In this document: positions 30,746-34,252 of the stretch, piece by piece
How positions within the stretch are numbered: position 1 is the first letter of the stretch
How the letters are laid out: each line of letters begins with the position of its first letter
Source: Trueperaceae bacterium
Lineage (GTDB): Bacteria; Deinococcota; Deinococci; Deinococcales; Trueperaceae
DNA length: 34,252 nt
Assembly (NCBI GenBank): GCA_011390675.1
Contig: JAABRX010000041.1
Coordinates: 1 to 34,252 of the forward strand
Direction of reading: 5' to 3'
The notes under the pieces: generated by a model
The model's database searches: none
Seen by the model: the letters and a program-made list of their open reading frames with translations, nothing else
What the model was told of the DNA's origin: nothing
Program-made: the position numbers and the translations under genes

Positions 30746-31483
30746 ATGGAAGAAGCGAGCACCTCTCCGAGCCGCTACGACGACCTGCGCGCGCTCTTCG
30801 TCAACTGCACCCTCAAGCCCTCGCCCCAGCAGTCCCACACGCAGGTCCTGATGGAGGTGTCGCAGGCGATCATGGCCGAACAGGGCGTGCACGTCGACCA
30901 CGTGCGCGCCGAGGACTTGGTCCTCGCCCCAGGGGTGTACCCCGACATGACCGAACACGGGGCCGAACGCGACGATTGGCCCGATCTCTACGCCAAGGTG
31001 CGCGCGGCCGACATCCTCGTGCTTGGAAGCCCCATCTGGCTCGGCGAACGCTCCTCCACCTGCGCGCGCGTGATCGAGCGGCTCTACGCCCACTCGGGCG
31101 AACTGAACGATCGGGGCCAGTACGTCTACTACGGCAAGGTCGGCGGGGTGCTGGTGACCGGCAACGAGGACGGCATCAAGCACGTGGCCATGGGGGTCCT
31201 GTACGCGTTGCAGCACATCGGCTACGCCGTGCCGCCGCAGGCCGACGCCGGCTGGATCGGCGAGGCGGGCCCCGGCCCCAGCTACGGCGACGAGATGGAC
31301 GACGGCCGCCGCGCCGGGTTCGACAACGACTTCACCCAGCGCAACACCACCTTCATGACCTGGAACCTGATGCACCTGGCGCGCCTGCTCAAGGACGCCG
31401 GTGGCTTTCCCACGCACGGCAACCAGCCCCAAGCGTGGAACGCCGGGAACCGCTTCGACCACCCCAACCCCGAGTACCGCTGA
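30746..31483 (+). CDS. Flavodoxin-like NAD(P)H-dependent oxidoreductase
   Basis: LFVNCTLKPSPQQSHTQVLM, ADILVLGSPIWLGERSSTCARVIERL, GGVLVTGNEDGIKHV. Confidence 0.88.
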   Translation: MEEASTSPSRYDDLRALFVNCTLKPSPQQSHTQVLMEVSQAIMAEQGVHVDHVRAEDLVLAPGVYPDMTEHGAERDDWPDLYAKVRAADILVLGSPIWLGERSSTCARVIERLYAHSGELNDRGQYVYYGKVGGVLVTGNEDGIKHVAMGVLYALQHIGYAVPPQADAGWIGEAGPGPSYGDEMDDGRRAGFDNDFTQRNTTFMTWNLMHLARLLKDAGGFPTHGNQPQAWNAGNRFDHPNPEYR

Positions 31484-31499
31484 CCCGGGCGGAGCGACG

Positions 31500-32438
31500 C
31501 TAGGTTCCGATCGCGGCGGCCACGTCGAACGCGGCCCCCACCTCGCGCTCGGACACGGTCCACAGCTTCGCCAGGTCCTCGGGCTTCCGCAACCGTGGCG
31601 CGATCCCGCCCACGACCGGCGACCCGACGGCGATCCACCGGGGGCGGTAGAGCGCGCCGCCCTCGGCCTCGGGGTCGGTCCCGGCCCGGAGCTGATCGAG
31701 GGCCCCCGCCGCCGGGGATTGGCCGATCCATCGGACCAGCCGGGCGGCGAGCCGCTGCGACGGGCCCGGCAGCTCCTTCGCCGTCGTCTGCTGGAGGTCG
31801 GTGTTGGCGAAGCCGGGGTCGGCCGAGAGCGCCGCGACCCGCGAGCCAGCGGCGCGCAGCCGCCGGTCGAGCTCCAGCGCGAACTGCAGGTTCGCGAGCT
31901 TCGAGTAGCCGTACGCCTCCCACGGCTCGTAGCGGCGATGGCGATGGTGCGGGTCGTCCAAGTCGTACGGACCGGCGCTGAAGCGGGCGGTCGAGGTCGT
32001 GGTCACGACGCGCCCCGCGCCCGAGCGGTGCACGGCGGGCAACAGCAGGCGGGTGAGCTCGAAGTGGCCCAGGTGGTTGGTCCCGAACTGGGTCTCGAAG
32101 CCGTCGACGGTCGTGCCCTCGGGCGTCGCCATGACGCCCGCGTTGGCGAACAGCAGGTCGATGGCGGCGTGCGCCTCGAGGACCTCGGCCGCGAACGCGT
32201 GGACCGAGGCCAACGACCCGAGGTCCAGCGCGCGGACCTCGATCGAGGCCCCGGGCAGCTCGGCCGCCACCGCTGCGTGGGCGCTCGCCGCCTTCTCCGA
32301 GTTGCGTGCCGCCATCACGACATGCGCGCCCTTGCGGGCCAGCTCGCGGACGGTCTCGAGCCCGAGCCCGCCGTTGCCGCCGGTGACGACGGCGACGCGG
32401 CCGGTCTGATCGGGGATGTCGCGGGCGGTCCATGCCAT
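31500..32438 (-). CDS. Short-chain dehydrogenase/reductase
   Basis: VAVVTGGNGGLGLETVRELARKG, LFANAGVMATPEG, YGYSKLANLQFA. Confidence 0.94.
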   Translation of the reverse strand: MAWTARDIPDQTGRVAVVTGGNGGLGLETVRELARKGAHVVMAARNSEKAASAHAAVAAELPGASIEVRALDLGSLASVHAFAAEVLEAHAAIDLLFANAGVMATPEGTTVDGFETQFGTNHLGHFELTRLLLPAVHRSGAGRVVTTTSTARFSAGPYDLDDPHHRHRRYEPWEAYGYSKLANLQFALELDRRLRAAGSRVAALSADPGFANTDLQQTTAKELPGPSQRLAARLVRWIGQSPAAGALDQLRAGTDPEAEGGALYRPRWIAVGSPVVGGIAPRLRKPEDLAKLWTVSEREVGAAFDVAAAIGT

Positions 32439-32653
32439 GGGGGTCGACCTCCAGGGGCCGTCGTCCGCGCGGCCGTGGGCTGTCGGCGAGTGTCGCACGG
32501 GCGCCCGTGGCGCTCCGTGGCCTGGCGTCGAGGGCGCAGGTGGGTCGGGACGCCCGACTCAGCGTCTTCTACGCCGCGCTCCCGAAGGACCCGGAAGGCG
32601 CGTTCGAGCGTCGAGCCGCGGAGACCGCCGTGGCCGCGGCAGGGGCGCCGGCC

Positions 32654-33211
32654 TCAGGCGGCGCCGCAGACCCACAGCGTGCAGGCGACGTCGCCTTCGG
32701 CGAGGGCGGCTTCGTGCTGCACGGCGAGGCCCGAACGACCCAGCGCCGCGCGCCACGCGCGCTCGGCCCGGGCGCCCCCCGGAAGGCCGCCGTCCTTGAC
32801 GACGACGAGGCGACCCCCGGGTCGGAGCACCCGCGCGACCTCGCGGAGCCCGGCGTCGAGGTCGCTCCAGTGGTCGATCGAATCGAAGGCGAGGACGAGG
32901 TCGGCGACGCCGTCCTCGAGCGGGAGGCGCTCCGCCGGGGCCTCGGCGAACTCGATCCGGTGGCCGTTGGGGTCGGTCGATGCCCGTTCGCGGGCGATCG
33001 CCAGCATGCGGGGGACCGGGTCCACGCCGACGAGTCGGCCCTTCGGCACGCGCGGCGCGAGGCGCCGCAGCGCCGACCCCGTCCCGCACCCCACGTCGAC
33101 CACGAAGGCGTCGGGCGCCACGTAGATGGCATCGACGGCCAGGCGGTTGGTCGCGTACTCCCCGTAGTGCGCGGCGTACCAGTCGGCGGTCTCGGCGGTC
33201 CACTCGCTCAT
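32654..33211 (-). CDS. Class I SAM-dependent methyltransferase
   Basis: FVVDVGCGTGSALRRLAPRVPKGRLVGVDPVPRMLAIAR; start 33211 (MSEWT) or 33247. Confidence 0.88.
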   Translation of the reverse strand: MSEWTAETADWYAAHYGEYATNRLAVDAIYVAPDAFVVDVGCGTGSALRRLAPRVPKGRLVGVDPVPRMLAIARERASTDPNGHRIEFAEAPAERLPLEDGVADLVLAFDSIDHWSDLDAGLREVARVLRPGGRLVVVKDGGLPGGARAERAWRAALGRSGLAVQHEAALAEGDVACTLWVCGAA

Positions 33212-33282
33212 GACCCGCTCGTCGTACCACCCGAACGGCCGCAGCATCCGGGGCGCCTCGCCTCGGAGCGCGCGGAGCCGAG

Positions 33283-34252
<970 letters not shown>

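Overview
High-GC (~70%) bacterial chromosomal window. The protein content suggests a Deinococcota/Trueperaceae-like organism, but taxonomy was not tested. About 28 coding genes are supportable. They include a 1750-aa secreted protein with VWA and EPND repeats, a DapA-family lyase, a proton-pumping rhodopsin with its Brp/Blh retinal-forming oxygenase, divergent KatG, a serine hydrolase, a cytochrome P450, an SQR-like/DUF1641/protoporphyrinogen-oxidase operon, and several secreted proteins of unknown function. The strongest signal is a pair of paralogous three-gene modules about 12 kb apart (10150-12790 and 24130-26761). Each encodes an OmpR-type regulator, a 429-aa histidine kinase and a small secreted protein with a low-complexity repeat tail. 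The promoters of both small secreted proteins share the layout (G/T)TCAG-N6-GTCAG-N10-TANNNT. A third copy with identical spacing lies upstream of a divergent secreted protein with an acidic tail (27070-27618). This looks like a small two-component regulon of secreted tail proteins. Second, the rhodopsin has a D-T-E pump motif, the retinal lysine and a Gly at the position equivalent to bacteriorhodopsin Trp138, so it is a candidate carotenoid-antenna (xanthorhodopsin-like) pump. A 16-bp imperfect palindrome sits in an AT-rich island in its shared intergenic region with katG. All calls are by eye; no searches were run.
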